From an uncultured Lachnospiraceae bacterium (GTDB lineage Bacteria; Bacillota; Clostridia; Lachnospirales; Lachnospiraceae), in NCBI GenBank assembly GCA_910585295.1, contig CAJUDE010000044.1, positions 62,001 through 126,000 on the forward strand: a stretch of 64,000 nucleotides of DNA, read 5' to 3'. How positions within the stretch are numbered: the stretch's first letter is position 1; every line of letters starts with the position of its first letter. Shown here piece by piece: positions 42,655 to 51,160 of this stretch. The notes beneath the pieces are model-generated. The model was not told where the DNA came from, did not search any database, and saw nothing but the letters and a program-made list of their open reading frames with translations. Position numbers and translations under genes: made by a program.

Positions 42655-43281
42655 ATGGGAGAAATGAAAGACAAGCTTCATACGGGCGAGATATATTTCC
42701 CGAATGACAAAGGGATTATGGAGGAGCAGGTGGTTTACCAGGATATGCTGTGTGAGTACAACCTGACGAAACCTTCTGAAGCAGAAAAAAGAGCTAAGAT
42801 GCTTAAAAGCATGTTGGGGGATTGCGGCGAAGGGGTCTACATAGAAGCGCCGTTTTATGCAAATTTTGGCGGGAAACATTGCCATTTTGGGAAAATGGTT
42901 TATGCCAATTACCATTTGACCTGTGTGGATGATACCCATATTTACATTGGGGATTATACCATGATTGGGCCAAATGTGACGATTGCCACTGCAGGCCATC
43001 CGATTTTGCCGGAGCTTCGGGAAAAGCTTTTCCAATATAATATGCCAGTGCATATTGGCAGGAATTGCTGGATAGGGGCAGGCGCAGTGATTATGCCTGG
43101 AGTTACCATTGGGGATAACACTGTAATTGGCGCAGGGAGCATTGTGACAAAGGACATCCCAGCAGATGTGGTGGCGGTAGGGAACCCTTGCCGGGTGATG
43201 CGAAAAATAAGCGAGCATGACAGGAAATATTATTATAAAGACCGGGAAATCCAGTGGGAAGAATTGGAAACATACAGATAA
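42655..43281 (+). CDS. Sugar O-acetyltransferase (maltose/galactoside acetyltransferase family)
   Basis: The 208-residue protein has the Maa/LacA layout: a short helical N-terminus with KMLGDCGEGVYIEAPFYANF (mid-protein), then a left-handed beta-helix with ATAGHPI containing the catalytic His, and GRNCWIGAGAVIMPGVTIGD. It transfers acetyl from acetyl-CoA to sugar hydroxyls, thought to detoxify non-metabolised sugars. The start at 42655 follows GGAGGT and sits right behind the SRAP remnant. Confidence 0.9.
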   Translation: MGEMKDKLHTGEIYFPNDKGIMEEQVVYQDMLCEYNLTKPSEAEKRAKMLKSMLGDCGEGVYIEAPFYANFGGKHCHFGKMVYANYHLTCVDDTHIYIGDYTMIGPNVTIATAGHPILPELREKLFQYNMPVHIGRNCWIGAGAVIMPGVTIGDNTVIGAGSIVTKDIPADVVAVGNPCRVMRKISEHDRKYYYKDREIQWEELETYR

Positions 43282-43284
43282 GGG

Positions 43285-43319
43285 AAACAGGAAGCCAGGA
43301 ATATATGGCTTCCTGTTTT
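43285..43319 (+). terminator. Intrinsic terminator after the acetyltransferase gene
   Basis: AAACAGGAAGCCA (43285-43297) pairs perfectly with TGGCTTCCTGTTT (43306-43318), followed by T. Confidence 0.8.
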
Positions 43320-43356
43320 CTGCCGATATAAATAAAAAACAGGAAAGGGTATGGAA

Positions 43357-43701
43357 ATGGAAATAGGATATCGAATCTCAGAGGGACACACAGGGAACAT
43401 GTTTCAGGAACATCCTGTTCCCCAAGGCAGCGGGGCGAAGGACAGTTTGGCTTGCGGCTTTCAGGATATGCTTTCCCATCAGGCAGGCAGGCGGCGTTTG
43501 CATGGAAGGCGCAGGGTCGGGGAAGATGGGTTTTCTGGCCCCACAGAGGAAGAATTAATACGGATAAAAGCAGAACGGAAAAAGAAATGGAAGCGGGAAG
43601 CAGAATATAGCCGCCTGCTGGAAGAAAGTTCTTTGCGGCGAAGGTACAAAGAAAAGATAACAGTAAGGAAAGTCCCGCATGGAAGCTTCACAATAAAATA
43701 G
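43357..43701 (+). CDS. Hypothetical small basic protein
   Basis: The 114-residue protein (MEIGYRISEGHTGNMFQEHP) is not one I recognise. It has no signal or membrane segment. The C-terminal half is charged and helical (EEELIRIKAERKKKWKREAE), perhaps a short coiled coil. The ATG at 43357 has the better distance to AGGAAAGGG (7 bases) than the ATG at 43351 (1 base). It is flanked by a terminator on each side, so it is probably a real single-gene unit. Confidence 0.6.
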   Translation: MEIGYRISEGHTGNMFQEHPVPQGSGAKDSLACGFQDMLSHQAGRRRLHGRRRVGEDGFSGPTEEELIRIKAERKKKWKREAEYSRLLEESSLRRRYKEKITVRKVPHGSFTIK

Positions 43702-43709
43702 AATCGTGG

Positions 43710-43757
43710 AAAGCCCTATGGGACGAAAGATGGTAAGCTTGGTCCCATGGGGCTTTT
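43710..43757 (+). terminator. Intrinsic terminator after the small basic protein gene
   Basis: AAAGCCCTATGGGAC (43710-43724) pairs with GTCCCATGGGGCTTT (43742-43756) through one T-G wobble, ending in a T run. Confidence 0.8.
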
Positions 43758-43830
43758 GCCATAATTTTACAGTTTTGGAATTTTAAAATAACATATACTA
43801 TCGGTGCATTTTGAAACTGAGGTGATAAAA

Positions 43831-45801
43831 CTGAGAAACCATTTAAAAAATCAAACAAGCCCATATTTATTGCAGCATTCAAAACATCCGGTAGACTGGT
43901 ATCCCTGGTGTGACGAGGCTTTTGCACGGGCAAAGGAAGAAGATAAACCTGTTTTTTTAAGTATCGGCTATAGCACCTGCCATTGGTGCCATGTGATGGC
44001 CCATGAGAGTTTTGAGGACCAGGAAGTGGCAAAGGAGCTGAACCAGAATTTTATTTCTATAAAAGTGGACAGGGAAGAACGCCCAGACATTGACAGTATT
44101 TATATGGAAGCATGCGTGCTGTTCACAGGAAGCGGCGGGTGGCCGGCAAGCGTGTTTCTTACGCCGGAGCAAAAGCCGTTTTATGCAGGCGCCTATTTCC
44201 CAAAATATGGCGCGTATGGAAGGATTGGGTTTTTGGATCTACTGCGGGCGGTAAAGATGCGTTGGGAGGGCGACAGGGCCAATCTGCTGCAGTCTGCACA
44301 GGCGCTTACCGGGCAGCTTCAGCAAGTGCAGGGGGCGGCGGCGCCACAGCTTTCCTGGCAGCATCTGTCCCTTCAGGCAGCCCGGTGGTTTAAGGGGAAT
44401 TTTGATGAGGCGAACGGCGGGTTTGGGGACGCGCCCAAATTCCCTATGGCCCATAACCTAATGTTTTTGATGGAATATTACCTGGTGAACCGGGACAGGC
44501 GCGCCCTTGAAATGGCGGAAAAAACATTGATGCAGATGTACCGGGGCGGCATATTTGACCATATTGGCGGCGGTTTTTCACGGTATTCCACAGATAAATA
44601 TTTTCTGGTGCCTCATTTTGAAAAAATGCTTTATGACAATGCGCTGCTGTTGATGGCATATACCCAAGCATATTCCATTACCGGAAAAGAGGTTTACCGA
44701 GAAGTGGTAAGGAAGACGGCTCAGTATATCCAGCGGGAGATGTCACACCCTGAGGGGGGATTTTATTCGGCTCAGGATGCCGACAGCCAGGGGGTGGAAG
44801 GGAGGCACTATGTGTTTGCCTGCGAGGAGCTTACTTCCCTGCTGGGGGAGACTGCCGGAAAAAAATTCAATGAATATTTCCATATTACCAAGGCAGGGAA
44901 TTTTGAGGGGAAAAGCATCCCCAACCGTTTAGGCGATGGAATAGAGGAAAGCGCCTGGCATGCGGGGGAAGGGGATTACTCCCATACGGAGCCAGAGCGG
45001 CTTTTGCCCAAGGTGTACGCTTACCGCAAGCAGCGCTGCCAGTTGTTTTTGGATGATAAAATCCTCACTTCCTGGAACGGGCTGATGATTGGGGCGTTTG
45101 CCAGGATGTACCGGGTGTTTGGGCAGGAGGGCTACCTGCGCCAGGCAACCGCTGCTTACAGGTTCCTAAATGGGCAGCAAAAGGAAGAGGGCGCGTTATT
45201 TGTAAGCTGGCGTAAGGGCGTCTGCCAGGGCAGGGGATTTTTGGAGGATTATGCATTTTATGCCTTTGGGCTGATAGAGCTATACAGCGCGGCATTGGAC
45301 CCAAAATACCTAACTCAGGCACAGATATACTGCCGGAAGGCACAGGAGCTTTTTGCAGACCAGGAAAGGGGCGGCTTTTACCTTTGCGGGGAAGGGAATG
45401 AAAAGCTGATTGCAACCCCCAAGGAGACTTATGACGGGGCAATTCCCAGCGGTAATTCAGTAATGGCTTATAACCTGGTGAAATTGTGGCAGATTACGGG
45501 CAAAGAATGCTGGAGGGAGCAGGCGGCCAAGCAATTGGATTTCCTGTCTGCCTATGCGGCGCAGTACCCGTCCGGGCAGAGCTTTTCCTTGCTGGCAGCG
45601 TTATTGTACCAGAACCCGCCAGAGCATATCGTAGGCGTGCTGAAAGAAGAGAGGGACTTGAAAAAGCTTCAGAAATTATATGGAAGGGATGCGGATATTG
45701 TAGTCCTCTGGGAAGAAAACCAGGAATATGAGCGCATCAATAACCGGGCGACCCTCTATATCTGTCGGGATGATAGCTGCAGGCCGCCGGTAAACCTTTA
45801 A
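43831..45801 (+). CDS. YyaL-type thioredoxin-domain protein (DUF255)
   Basis: The roughly 656-residue protein opens NHLKNQTSPYLLQHSKHPVD with YSTCHWCHVMAHESF, the thioredoxin-like DUF255 domain, followed by a long alpha/alpha-barrel region resembling N-acylglucosamine epimerases. The family is widespread but of unknown activity. Start choice is unusual. GAGGTGAT lies ideally before CTG 43831, and a -10-like TATACT (43794-43799) would put the transcript start near 43806, so the GTG at 43804 seems too far upstream; GTG 43822 lies inside the ribosome site. I therefore favour CTG. Confidence 0.85.
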   Translation: MRNHLKNQTSPYLLQHSKHPVDWYPWCDEAFARAKEEDKPVFLSIGYSTCHWCHVMAHESFEDQEVAKELNQNFISIKVDREERPDIDSIYMEACVLFTGSGGWPASVFLTPEQKPFYAGAYFPKYGAYGRIGFLDLLRAVKMRWEGDRANLLQSAQALTGQLQQVQGAAAPQLSWQHLSLQAARWFKGNFDEANGGFGDAPKFPMAHNLMFLMEYYLVNRDRRALEMAEKTLMQMYRGGIFDHIGGGFSRYSTDKYFLVPHFEKMLYDNALLLMAYTQAYSITGKEVYREVVRKTAQYIQREMSHPEGGFYSAQDADSQGVEGRHYVFACEELTSLLGETAGKKFNEYFHITKAGNFEGKSIPNRLGDGIEESAWHAGEGDYSHTEPERLLPKVYAYRKQRCQLFLDDKILTSWNGLMIGAFARMYRVFGQEGYLRQATAAYRFLNGQQKEEGALFVSWRKGVCQGRGFLEDYAFYAFGLIELYSAALDPKYLTQAQIYCRKAQELFADQERGGFYLCGEGNEKLIATPKETYDGAIPSGNSVMAYNLVKLWQITGKECWREQAAKQLDFLSAYAAQYPSGQSFSLLAALLYQNPPEHIVGVLKEERDLKKLQKLYGRDADIVVLWEENQEYERINNRATLYICRDDSCRPPVNL

Positions 45802-45850
45802 GCATGGGAGTGGCGGGAACCCAAGAGGCTGCCCATAAGCCCTGAAAAAG

Positions 45851-45879
45851 CTGACAAAGCATGTTGCGCATGTTATAAT
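45851..45879 (+). promoter_or_regulatory. Promoter of the sigma-70-like gene
   Basis: CTGACA (45851-45856), a 17-bp spacer and TATAAT (45874-45879) with TG at 45871-45872, 87 bp before the ATG. Confidence 0.65.
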
Positions 45880-45965
45880 GGTGACAAGCGCAAGGCGTTT
45901 TGGCATGTATGCTGCGCCATGTGGTAATGTGAATGCAGTTATGGAAACATGGACAGGAGGGACTT

Positions 45966-46754
45966 ATGGTAGACAGGGCATTGTTTATGGAGGCGCTGCG
46001 TTCTGTGCAAGAGATTGCAAAGGCATCTGCAGAGCCGATGGCACGGGAAGAGATAAAAGAATACTTTAAGGATATGGAATTATCTCCTGAGCAGCAGGAG
46101 ATGGTTTATCAATATCTCGTAAAGGCAATAAGGGAAGGATGCCCAGCAGAAGGCACGGGTCATACGCCTGCGGAAGATGGGGCAAAGAAGCCTGCGGGCG
46201 GTAAGAAGGCAGGGTATTCCCGGCATTTTCAGATGTACCTTAAGGAAGTCAGCAGCATCAAAGGGCTGCCAGAAGGACGGAAGCTGGAATTATACCAAAA
46301 ACTGCTTGCCGGGGAGCGGGCGGCGGTTTCAGAAATCTCTACCCAATGGCTGAAAAGAGTTGCAGAAATTGCTGGGGAGTATGTTACAAACCGGGTGCTG
46401 GTAGAGGATTTGGCCCAAGAAGGGAATATGGGGCTGCTGCTGGGGCTAGAAACGATGCTGGGGGCAAAAGGGAAGTATGGCGACTTAGAATCTGGCTGCT
46501 GCGCCATAGAACAGAAATTGGAATTTTTTGTGAGGGAAGCTATGGAACAGTACCAACGGGAAACCGAAGGGATAGATAGCAGAGACAATACAATCCTTGC
46601 CAAAGTCAACTTAATTCATGAGGCGCAGAAAGCCTTGGCAGAAGACACAGGGACAATCCCTGCCCTGCAGGAATTAAGTGAGTATACCAAAATCCCAGTG
46701 GAAGAGGTACGTGACATTATGGCATTGTCCAAGGAGAAAGGAGAGGGATTATGA
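45966..46754 (+). CDS. Sigma-70-like protein lacking region 4
   Basis: The 262-residue protein has a helical N-terminus, then FQMYLKEVSSIKGLPEGRKL like sigma region 1.2 and VEDLAQEGNMGLLLGLETM like region 2.1-2.2, which contacts the RNA polymerase clamp. The segment that should be region 2.3-2.4 is diverged. Near the C-terminus NLIHEAQKALAEDTGTIPAL resembles region 3. No region 4 follows, so it cannot read a -35 element in the usual way. It may be a polymerase-binding regulator rather than an initiating sigma. The ATG at 45966 follows GGAGGG. Confidence 0.72.
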   Translation: MVDRALFMEALRSVQEIAKASAEPMAREEIKEYFKDMELSPEQQEMVYQYLVKAIREGCPAEGTGHTPAEDGAKKPAGGKKAGYSRHFQMYLKEVSSIKGLPEGRKLELYQKLLAGERAAVSEISTQWLKRVAEIAGEYVTNRVLVEDLAQEGNMGLLLGLETMLGAKGKYGDLESGCCAIEQKLEFFVREAMEQYQRETEGIDSRDNTILAKVNLIHEAQKALAEDTGTIPALQELSEYTKIPVEEVRDIMALSKEKGEGL

Positions 46755-46933
46755 ATTTTGGCCCAATGGAATATACAGTTGCCCGTATTGATGGGGATTA
46801 TGCCTACCTGCAGCAGGAAGGCAGCCCCCAGGAAGAGTTGAAATGTGTGGCGCGGGCTTTGCTGCCGCCTGAGATTGCAGAAGGCTCCCTGCTCCACTAT
46901 GAGATGATGGAATATACCCTGAAAGGTAAGTAA
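46751..46933 (+). CDS. DUF3006-like small protein
   Basis: The 60-residue protein (MEYTVARIDGDYAYLQQEGS from residue 6) ends ARALLPPEIAEGSLLHYEMM, the pattern of DUF3006 proteins, small beta-barrel-like proteins of unknown role. It starts inside the stop of the sigma-like gene (ATGA at 46751), so the two are translationally coupled. Confidence 0.68.
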   Translation: MNFGPMEYTVARIDGDYAYLQQEGSPQEELKCVARALLPPEIAEGSLLHYEMMEYTLKGK

Positions 46934-46947
46934 GGCAAGAGGCTGGG

Positions 46948-48321
46948 TCACCGCTGGAACCGCTGTTGGCGCCAAACCAGCAGCAGCCCGCGGACGCACA
47001 GCTCCACACACATGGCGAACCAGACCCCGGGAAGCCCCCATTCATTTACCAGAAGGATAGAAAGCGTTAGCCTAACGCCCCATATGCTGGCAAGGTTTAA
47101 AAGGCATGGCACCAAGGAATCCCCTGCCCCGCGCAAGGCTCCGGAGGCCACAATGGAAGCTGCATAGAAAGGCTCTGCAAATAATTCAATCCGAAGCACA
47201 TTCGCTGCCAAATGCTGCACTTGTGGGTCAGGGGTCAGCATTTGGAAAATTGCAGGGCATAAAAAGTACATTATAATCCCTGCAAGGCTCATAATCAGGC
47301 AGCCTAGAAGCGTGGATAAGTTAGAAAAGCTATTGGCAAGCTTCTTCCTCCCTGCCCCAACGCCCTGCCCTACCAGCGTGGTTGCAGCAGCGGCAATTCC
47401 ATAGCCAGGCATATAGCAAATGCTTTCCGCTGTCACCGCTATGGAGTTCGCCGCCATCGCGACAGTGCCGAGCGGGGCGATAATGCGGGTGGAAAGAATC
47501 ATTGCCCCGCAAATTGCAATATGCTCAAACCCCATTGGAAGCCCGATTTTCACCATGCAAGAAAAGATGGACCAATCAAACGTGCAGCGTTCCTTTCGGT
47601 TAATGCGCAGGCTGTCAGAGCGTAAGCATGCCGCCCATAATTTCACGATGCAAATTACCAGGGTAGCAAGTGCAGTCCCTAATGCAGCCCCAGGCACGCC
47701 GAGGAATTGGATAAACAAAAGGTTGAACAGCACGTCAAGGCCGCACATGGCTGCATCCAAAATGGCAGGCGTCCTCATGTTGCCGCTGCATTGCAGCATG
47801 GACCCTGCCAGGCTGTTTAATTGAAATGCTGGTAGGGAGCAGGCATAAATTAGGAAATAGCTAGAAGCGTCCTCTTGAATTTCCTGCGCAGCCCCAAGCC
47901 ATACGGGAAGAGGCCTGCTAATCCCAATGCCTGCCGCCATCAGGATTCCAGAGAAAGCAAATGCCGCCGCAAGCGCATGTTTTAATATCTGCCTTGCAGC
48001 ACGTTCCTGCCCTGCCCCGATTTTTTGGGCTGCCTGGACAGAGAACCCTGTGGATACAGCGCTGCACAGACCATTGAGCAGCCATGTGCTGGTGGAAACC
48101 ACGCCGATGGCTGCCGATGCGCCTGCACCCAGGCTCCCCACCATTGCCGTATCAATATACTGCATCATAATGGAGGTGAGCTGCGCCAGGATTGCGGGGA
48201 CGCTCAACTGCCAAACAACGGATAATTGCTGTATCCGGCTGGGTTCATTTTCCTGCGCCAGCATAGCGGCAAGCAGTTTTTCAGATTTATTGTTCTTTTT
48301 TATTTTCATCTTATTGCCCAT
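46948..48321 (-). CDS. MATE family multidrug/Na+ efflux transporter
   Basis: The 457-residue membrane protein has the twelve-helix MATE layout, with VPAILAQLTSIMMQYIDTAM near the start and a repeat of that pattern in the second half (MVKIGLPMGFEHIAICGAMI). MATE proteins export cationic drugs or metabolites using Na+ or H+ gradients. It converges on the DUF3006-like gene with 14 bases between stops. The start ATG at 48321 has a weak ribosome site; M5 at 48309 is an alternative. Confidence 0.92.
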   Translation of the reverse strand: MGNKMKIKKNNKSEKLLAAMLAQENEPSRIQQLSVVWQLSVPAILAQLTSIMMQYIDTAMVGSLGAGASAAIGVVSTSTWLLNGLCSAVSTGFSVQAAQKIGAGQERAARQILKHALAAAFAFSGILMAAGIGISRPLPVWLGAAQEIQEDASSYFLIYACSLPAFQLNSLAGSMLQCSGNMRTPAILDAAMCGLDVLFNLLFIQFLGVPGAALGTALATLVICIVKLWAACLRSDSLRINRKERCTFDWSIFSCMVKIGLPMGFEHIAICGAMILSTRIIAPLGTVAMAANSIAVTAESICYMPGYGIAAAATTLVGQGVGAGRKKLANSFSNLSTLLGCLIMSLAGIIMYFLCPAIFQMLTPDPQVQHLAANVLRIELFAEPFYAASIVASGALRGAGDSLVPCLLNLASIWGVRLTLSILLVNEWGLPGVWFAMCVELCVRGLLLVWRQQRFQR

Positions 48322-48367
48322 TCTATCTTAAAGATTTCAGTTCACTGTATTTATTCCTTTTATTTCC

Positions 48368-48409
48368 GCGAGCAATGAGCCAAGCAGCCACGCTCGCGCG
48401 GATATTTGG
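48368..48409. repeat. Intergenic repeat, copy 1
   Basis: The 42-base segment from GCGAGCAATGAGCCAAGC to GCGCGGATATTTGG aligns with 61708-61745, including an identical GCGCGGATATTTG block. It sits between the MATE start and the dpaB end. Confidence 0.5.
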
Positions 48410-48442
48410 CGAATGCCGCGAGAGTAAGTGCCATGCGGGTGC

Positions 48443-48510
48443 AAATACCCCGCCCCTTGGGGCCAAAAGAATAAGCTAAGCCATGCCCCGCAGCTTGCTG
48501 CGGGGTATTT
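48443..48510. repeat. Palindrome-rich segment with competing hairpins
   Basis: AAATACCCCGC (48443-48453) is perfectly complementary to GCGGGGTATTT (48500-48510). Inside, GCCCCTTGGGGC and CCCCGCAGC/GCTGCGGGG (48486-48494, 48497-48505) form alternative hairpins. It lies downstream of dpaB and may end that transcript, but there is no clean T run. Confidence 0.5.
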
Positions 48511-48580
48511 GGCTTGGTATATAAATTATAATACAGCCGCCGCCAGATTGCAAATAAGTTGGGCTGTTCCTATTTTATCA

Positions 48581-49183
48581 TTAGATAGGCGTATGGGGGC
48601 TTCTAATTACTGGCTGGACCTGTTTGCCGGCGAGGGCGCAGTGGATTGTTTCAGGCAGAAGTTCCGTGAAGGCTGTCATGGAATTCGGCTTTGCCTGGTA
48701 GTCGTCCTGCCCAAAAGGCACGAAATAAATGTTTTTGGTATTCAGTAGGATGCCAATGTTTTTCAGGTTCATGCCAAGGGCGTCGTTGGTAGATAAAGAC
48801 AGCACCAGCGGGCGGTTGTTGCGCAAATGGGATTTTGCAGCCATCAGGACTGGGGTGTCGGAAATCCCATTTGCCAGTTTCGATAAGGTGTTCCCAGTGC
48901 AGGGGGCGATGACTAGGATATCCATAAGCCCTTTGGGGCCGATGGGTTCTGCGTCTGGAATTGTGGTGATAGGTTCCCTCCCAGTAAGGCTTTTTGCCCG
49001 TTCCAGGAAGGAACTGCTGGCGCCGAACCTGGAGTCCAGTTGGGAGGCGTTATGTGAGAACACTGGAAGCAGGCTGGCGCCAGTGTTTTTTAATTCTTCC
49101 AGTGCGGTGAAAATTTTTTCATAGGTGCAAAAGGAACCAGTAAACCCGATGCCAATGGATATATCACGAAAATCATAAGACAT
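48581..49183 (-). CDS. dpaB: Dipicolinate synthase subunit B
   Basis: The 200-residue flavoprotein-fold protein starts MSYDFRDISIGIGFTGSFCT and contains LLPVFSHNASQLDSRFG and VIAPCTGNTLSKLANGISDT, typical of SpoVFB. With DpaA it makes dipicolinic acid, the calcium chelator of the spore core, from a lysine-pathway intermediate. It overlaps dpaA by 11 bases. Confidence 0.95.
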   Translation of the reverse strand: MSYDFRDISIGIGFTGSFCTYEKIFTALEELKNTGASLLPVFSHNASQLDSRFGASSSFLERAKSLTGREPITTIPDAEPIGPKGLMDILVIAPCTGNTLSKLANGISDTPVLMAAKSHLRNNRPLVLSLSTNDALGMNLKNIGILLNTKNIYFVPFGQDDYQAKPNSMTAFTELLPETIHCALAGKQVQPVIRSPHTPI

Positions 49184-50045
49184 AATCGGTAATCCTTTCT
49201 ATTATTTTCCCAATGGCTTTGCCGGAGGCGGCTGGGGAAAACCTTCCTGGAAGCCCTGGAAGCCGCAAATATGGCAGCGCGTATTTTTCTGCCGTATCTT
49301 CCGGGAAGCCAAAGGGTGAGGATGCAATGTCAAATATATGGCAGGAACCAGGCAGCTTGCGAATTTGGTTAGGTTCCATTACGGCTGCCGGGATGGTGTT
49401 GATGATAATATTGCAGTGGGGCAGCACGGTTGGGAAATCCTCTGTTTGAATGGGGCAGATCCCCTTTTTTTCTGCGACTGCCTGTTTATCCAAATCTTGC
49501 TCTAGCAGGTAAATGCTGCGGCATAATGGGTGCAGCAGCGTGCCGATGGCAGAGCCGCAGCAGCCGTATCCCAGTAATAGGACCCTTGCAGAAGCCAGGG
49601 AAAAAGGCGTGCAGCGAATAAGTTCAGACAGAAGCCCCTCTGCGGTGAGCAGGGAGTTTTCCCTGGAAAAGATGGGAAGCTGCCCAAACTGGAATACCTG
49701 GCAGCCTTTCTCTTTTAGGATGTCTGCCTGGCTTTTGGGAAGGCTGTAAACAGCAAGGGTTTGCCCTGGCGCCAGAAAACCCCACAATTCTGTTAATAGG
49801 CAGGGAGGCATTGCCTGGTTTGCCTGGAACAGATATTGCCCATCCTTGGATAAGGGCGTGGGCAGAAGCGCCACATCTGCATGGGCCAGGGCATGGGGCA
49901 GGGAACCATCAAGGGTAACCTTAGAATCCCAGGGAACATCAAGGGTATTGGAACAAGAAACCTGCCAGCCGCAGGCACAGAGGTATTCCGCGGCATAGCG
50001 CTGCCGCAGGTCGCCGCCAAGGACTGCAATAGATGATATTGCCAT
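49173..50045 (-). CDS. dpaA: Dipicolinate synthase subunit A
   Basis: The 290-residue protein begins MAISSIAVLGGDLRQRYAAE, the usual DpaA opening. It has a second NAD(P)-binding loop GYGCCGSAIG near residue 155 and ends FSPAASGKAIGKIIERITD. It is the dehydrogenase partner of DpaB. I chose the ATG at 50045 because GGAGGAAG precedes it; the frame is open for 34 more codons without a site. The pair would be expected under mother-cell sigma-K, but I cannot point to a clear box. A MITE-like insertion begins 79 bases upstream. Confidence 0.94.
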   Translation of the reverse strand: MAISSIAVLGGDLRQRYAAEYLCACGWQVSCSNTLDVPWDSKVTLDGSLPHALAHADVALLPTPLSKDGQYLFQANQAMPPCLLTELWGFLAPGQTLAVYSLPKSQADILKEKGCQVFQFGQLPIFSRENSLLTAEGLLSELIRCTPFSLASARVLLLGYGCCGSAIGTLLHPLCRSIYLLEQDLDKQAVAEKKGICPIQTEDFPTVLPHCNIIINTIPAAVMEPNQIRKLPGSCHIFDIASSPFGFPEDTAEKYALPYLRLPGLPGRFSPAASGKAIGKIIERITDYVL

Positions 50046-50123
50046 ATGCTTCCTCCAATTTGCGTTATCCCTACAGTATATGAAGGGAACGTGGAAAGGT
50101 GTATGGTCAGCATATGCCAAATG

Positions 50124-50335
50124 AAAGGAATTTTTGAGTTTCCCCATTTTTTATAATAGCCTATATTATTCGCTAAAAGGCTTTGCTGCCCTTGGCAGCA
50201 TAGGCATCTTGCACAAAAAGTGTCTGGAAAGCTAGCTTTCCATGGCGCTTTTATGTGCAAAGTGCTTCCATCACAAAGTGATGGAAACCTTTTGGCTCTA
50301 TGAATTGCAAAATGGGGAAACTCAAAAAAGGAATT
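50124..50335. mobile_element. MITE-like element with 18-bp inverted ends and 9-bp flanking direct repeats
   Basis: TTTGAGTTTCCCCATTTT (50133-50150) is perfectly complementary to AAAATGGGGAAACTCAAA (50309-50326); the pairing extends to 20 bp if the flanking A/T is counted. AAAGGAATT occurs directly outside both ends (50124-50132 and 50327-50335), like a target-site duplication. The inside holds no gene but several palindromes: GCTGCC/GGCAGC, GGAAAGCTAGCTTTCC (50226-50241) and TTCCATCAC/GTGATGGAA. It fits a non-autonomous transposable element. Confidence 0.65.
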
Positions 50336-50338
50336 GTT

Positions 50339-50367
50339 TTGACAAGCTGCCAGGCTGCCATTATAAT
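50339..50367 (+). promoter_or_regulatory. Perfect consensus promoter of the metallopeptidase operon
   Basis: TTGACA (50339-50344), a 17-bp spacer and TATAAT (50362-50367) match the sigma-A consensus exactly. The -35 begins 3 bases after the right end of the MITE-like element. Confidence 0.85.
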
Positions 50368-50425
50368 AGAAGCGTATCATAGAGGATCATATTGTTTCAG
50401 AAGACAGAGGTTTAGAGGCGGGGAC

Positions 50426-51160
50426 ATGGTGGCATATCAATTAACATGGGGCAAAAGGAAAAGCCTGTCCATTATGGTTGGGCGGGATGGGGCGGTGCAT
50501 GTGAAAGCCCCTAACGGGCTGCCCAAATACAAAATCGACCAGTTGGTGCAGCGCAAGGCTGGCTGGATTGAAAAGAAACGTGCCGAAGTTTGCTTACTGG
50601 AACAAAAAATACCTGCCCATTCCTTCCAGGAGGGGGACCATTTCCTGATTTTTGGGGAAGCTTACCGCCTGGTATTTTGCAATCGGCAAAGCAAAGGCTC
50701 GGCAGAGGTTAGGGCGGACCAAGAAAACAAACTGTTAGTAATAGGGACGGCGGACACTGCGCCTCCCCATATACAAAAGGAACTGGAGGGGTGGTATATC
50801 CGACAGGCGAAGCAGGTATTCCCAGCGCGTGTCAGCCTATATTATTCCCAAGTTGCACAGATGGCAGGGCGAATGGGGAAGGAAATTGGCTCTGTGAACC
50901 GGATTTCCATCCGTAACCAGAAAACACGGTGGGGCAGCTGCAGCAGCAAGGGCAACCTGAACTTTAACTGGAGGCTGTTGATGGCTCCAAACGAGGCGCT
51001 GGATTATGTGGTGGTGCATGAACTGTGCCATTTCGCATACCTGGACCATTCCAAATTGTTTTGGCAGATGGTAGAGGGGGTTTTGCCTGGCTTTCGGGAA
51101 CAAAAGGAATGGCTGAAAGCAAATGGGGCTTTATTGGATTGGGAAGGAGGGGCAGGATGA
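50426..51160 (+). CDS. YgjP/SprT-like zinc metallopeptidase (M48-type, DUF45)
   Basis: The 244-residue protein has an N-terminal beta region (KSLSIMVGRDGAVHVKAPNG) and a C-terminal gluzincin-like motif VVHELCHFAYLDHSKLFW with HELCH at 198-202; the third zinc ligand is the His in LDHS. RNQKTRWGSCSSKGNLNFNW just before it is the family signature. These cytoplasmic proteins are often near restriction genes but their role is unknown. The ATG at 50426 follows AGAGGCGGGG. It overlaps the next gene by four bases. Confidence 0.9.
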   Translation: MVAYQLTWGKRKSLSIMVGRDGAVHVKAPNGLPKYKIDQLVQRKAGWIEKKRAEVCLLEQKIPAHSFQEGDHFLIFGEAYRLVFCNRQSKGSAEVRADQENKLLVIGTADTAPPHIQKELEGWYIRQAKQVFPARVSLYYSQVAQMAGRMGKEIGSVNRISIRNQKTRWGSCSSKGNLNFNWRLLMAPNEALDYVVVHELCHFAYLDHSKLFWQMVEGVLPGFREQKEWLKANGALLDWEGGAG

